A stretch of DNA of 25,303 bases, from the NCBI GenBank assembly GCA_937900465.1, contig CALCEJ010000012.1:1-25303 (forward strand). The letters are read 5' to 3'. The position numbers and the translations under genes are program-made. Below, piece after piece: positions 25,146-25,303 of this stretch (positions are counted from its first letter, which is position 1; the number at the start of each line of letters is the position of its first letter). The DNA comes from an uncultured Bacteroidales bacterium. Lineage in GTDB: Bacteria; Bacteroidota; Bacteroidia; Bacteroidales; UBA932. The notes under the pieces were generated by a model, which saw only the letters and a program-made list of their open reading frames with translations, made no database searches and was not told the DNA's origin.

Positions 25146-25303
25146 CTATGGAAAAAAAACAAGGGTAATGAGACGCGCGACTTTCTCGGAGGTGAACTCG
25201 TGTCCCTTTGTGATGAATTTGGCTCTCAGAACCTTCAGGGCCTTTGACATATGTTTCTCGACCGCCTTTACGCTGATGCCGAGCGCATCTGCAATTTCTT
25301 TGT
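25146..25303 (-). CDS. ECF sigma factor, module 2, C-terminal part (cut by window edge)
   Basis: The last 51 residues of an ECF sigma factor are visible. They start with KEIADALGISVKAVEKHMSK, which is the region 4 helix-turn-helix and matches the module 1 sigma segment SEIALRLGISEKAVEKNISR. After the conserved ALKVLRAKF the protein continues about 22 residues further than the module 1 sigma factor, ending in a hydrophobic LITLVFFP tail. The rest lies beyond the window. It stands 61 bp upstream of fecR and is presumably the partner of that anti-sigma factor. Confidence 0.9.
   Translation of the reverse strand, partial: KEIADALGISVKAVEKHMSKALKVLRAKFITKGHEFTSEKVARLITLVFFP

Larger units (their letters stand above)
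15441..25303 (-). repeat. Tandem PUL cassette, copy 2 (left end cut by window edge)
   Basis: Same gene order and orientation as copy 1, in direct tandem, with only 18 bp between the last gene here and the first gene of copy 1. The sigma gene is incomplete because of the window edge. Protein similarity is high in the SusC plug and the SusD C-terminus but low in the STN domain and FecR, so the duplication is old or parts have been under different selection. Confidence 0.85.

Noticed and set aside
1..25303. Insertion sequence, phage, CRISPR array or tRNA as the source of the duplication
   Set aside because: I see no transposase, integrase, regularly spaced repeat array or tRNA-like cloverleaf anywhere in the window.

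Overview
The window looks like a polysaccharide utilisation locus (PUL) from a member of the Bacteroidota, probably an uncultured Bacteroidales. The evidence is two SusC/SusD pairs, FecR anti-sigma factors with the Bacteroidota-type C-terminal domain (DUF4974), and many lipoproteins with short tripartite signal peptides. I cannot name a genus from sequence alone. Every gene I accept lies on the minus strand, so transcription runs from high to low coordinates.

Layout in the direction of transcription. Module 2 (25303 to 15441) holds the 3' end of an ECF sigma factor (cut by the window edge), fecR, susC, susD, a surface glycan-binding lipoprotein, and two DUF4838-type lipoproteins. Module 1 (15422 to 353) follows after only 18 bp. 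It repeats the same order (ECF sigma, fecR, susC, susD, binding lipoprotein, two DUF4838-type lipoproteins) and then adds a DUF5107/TPR protein and a GH36-type alpha-galactosidase. A strong hairpin terminator at 218-254 closes the cluster. The last 350 bp hold no convincing gene but do hold nested inverted repeats and a cluster of a short GGGGAAGG-type repeat.

How the genes probably work together (inference from family knowledge): SusD and the SusE-position lipoprotein capture a glycan at the cell surface. SusC imports it in a TonB-dependent way. The signalling (STN) domain at the SusC N-terminus reports import to FecR, which frees the ECF sigma factor to raise transcription of its own module. 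The four DUF4838 lipoproteins are the conserved partners of both modules and are the best candidates for an uncharacterised glycan-active function. GH36 would remove alpha-galactosyl residues, and the DUF5107/TPR protein has no assigned role.

The main finding is that about 10 kb of a complete, self-regulated PUL cassette has been duplicated in tandem and has diverged unevenly. The SusC plug is nearly unchanged, while the SusC signalling domain has diverged strongly. The four DUF4838 proteins are mosaics: their N-terminal parts group by gene position, while their central parts, including a probable active-site loop, group by module. Only module 1 carries clear extra enzymes. This suggests two insulated sensors for related glycans that share one set of downstream enzymes.
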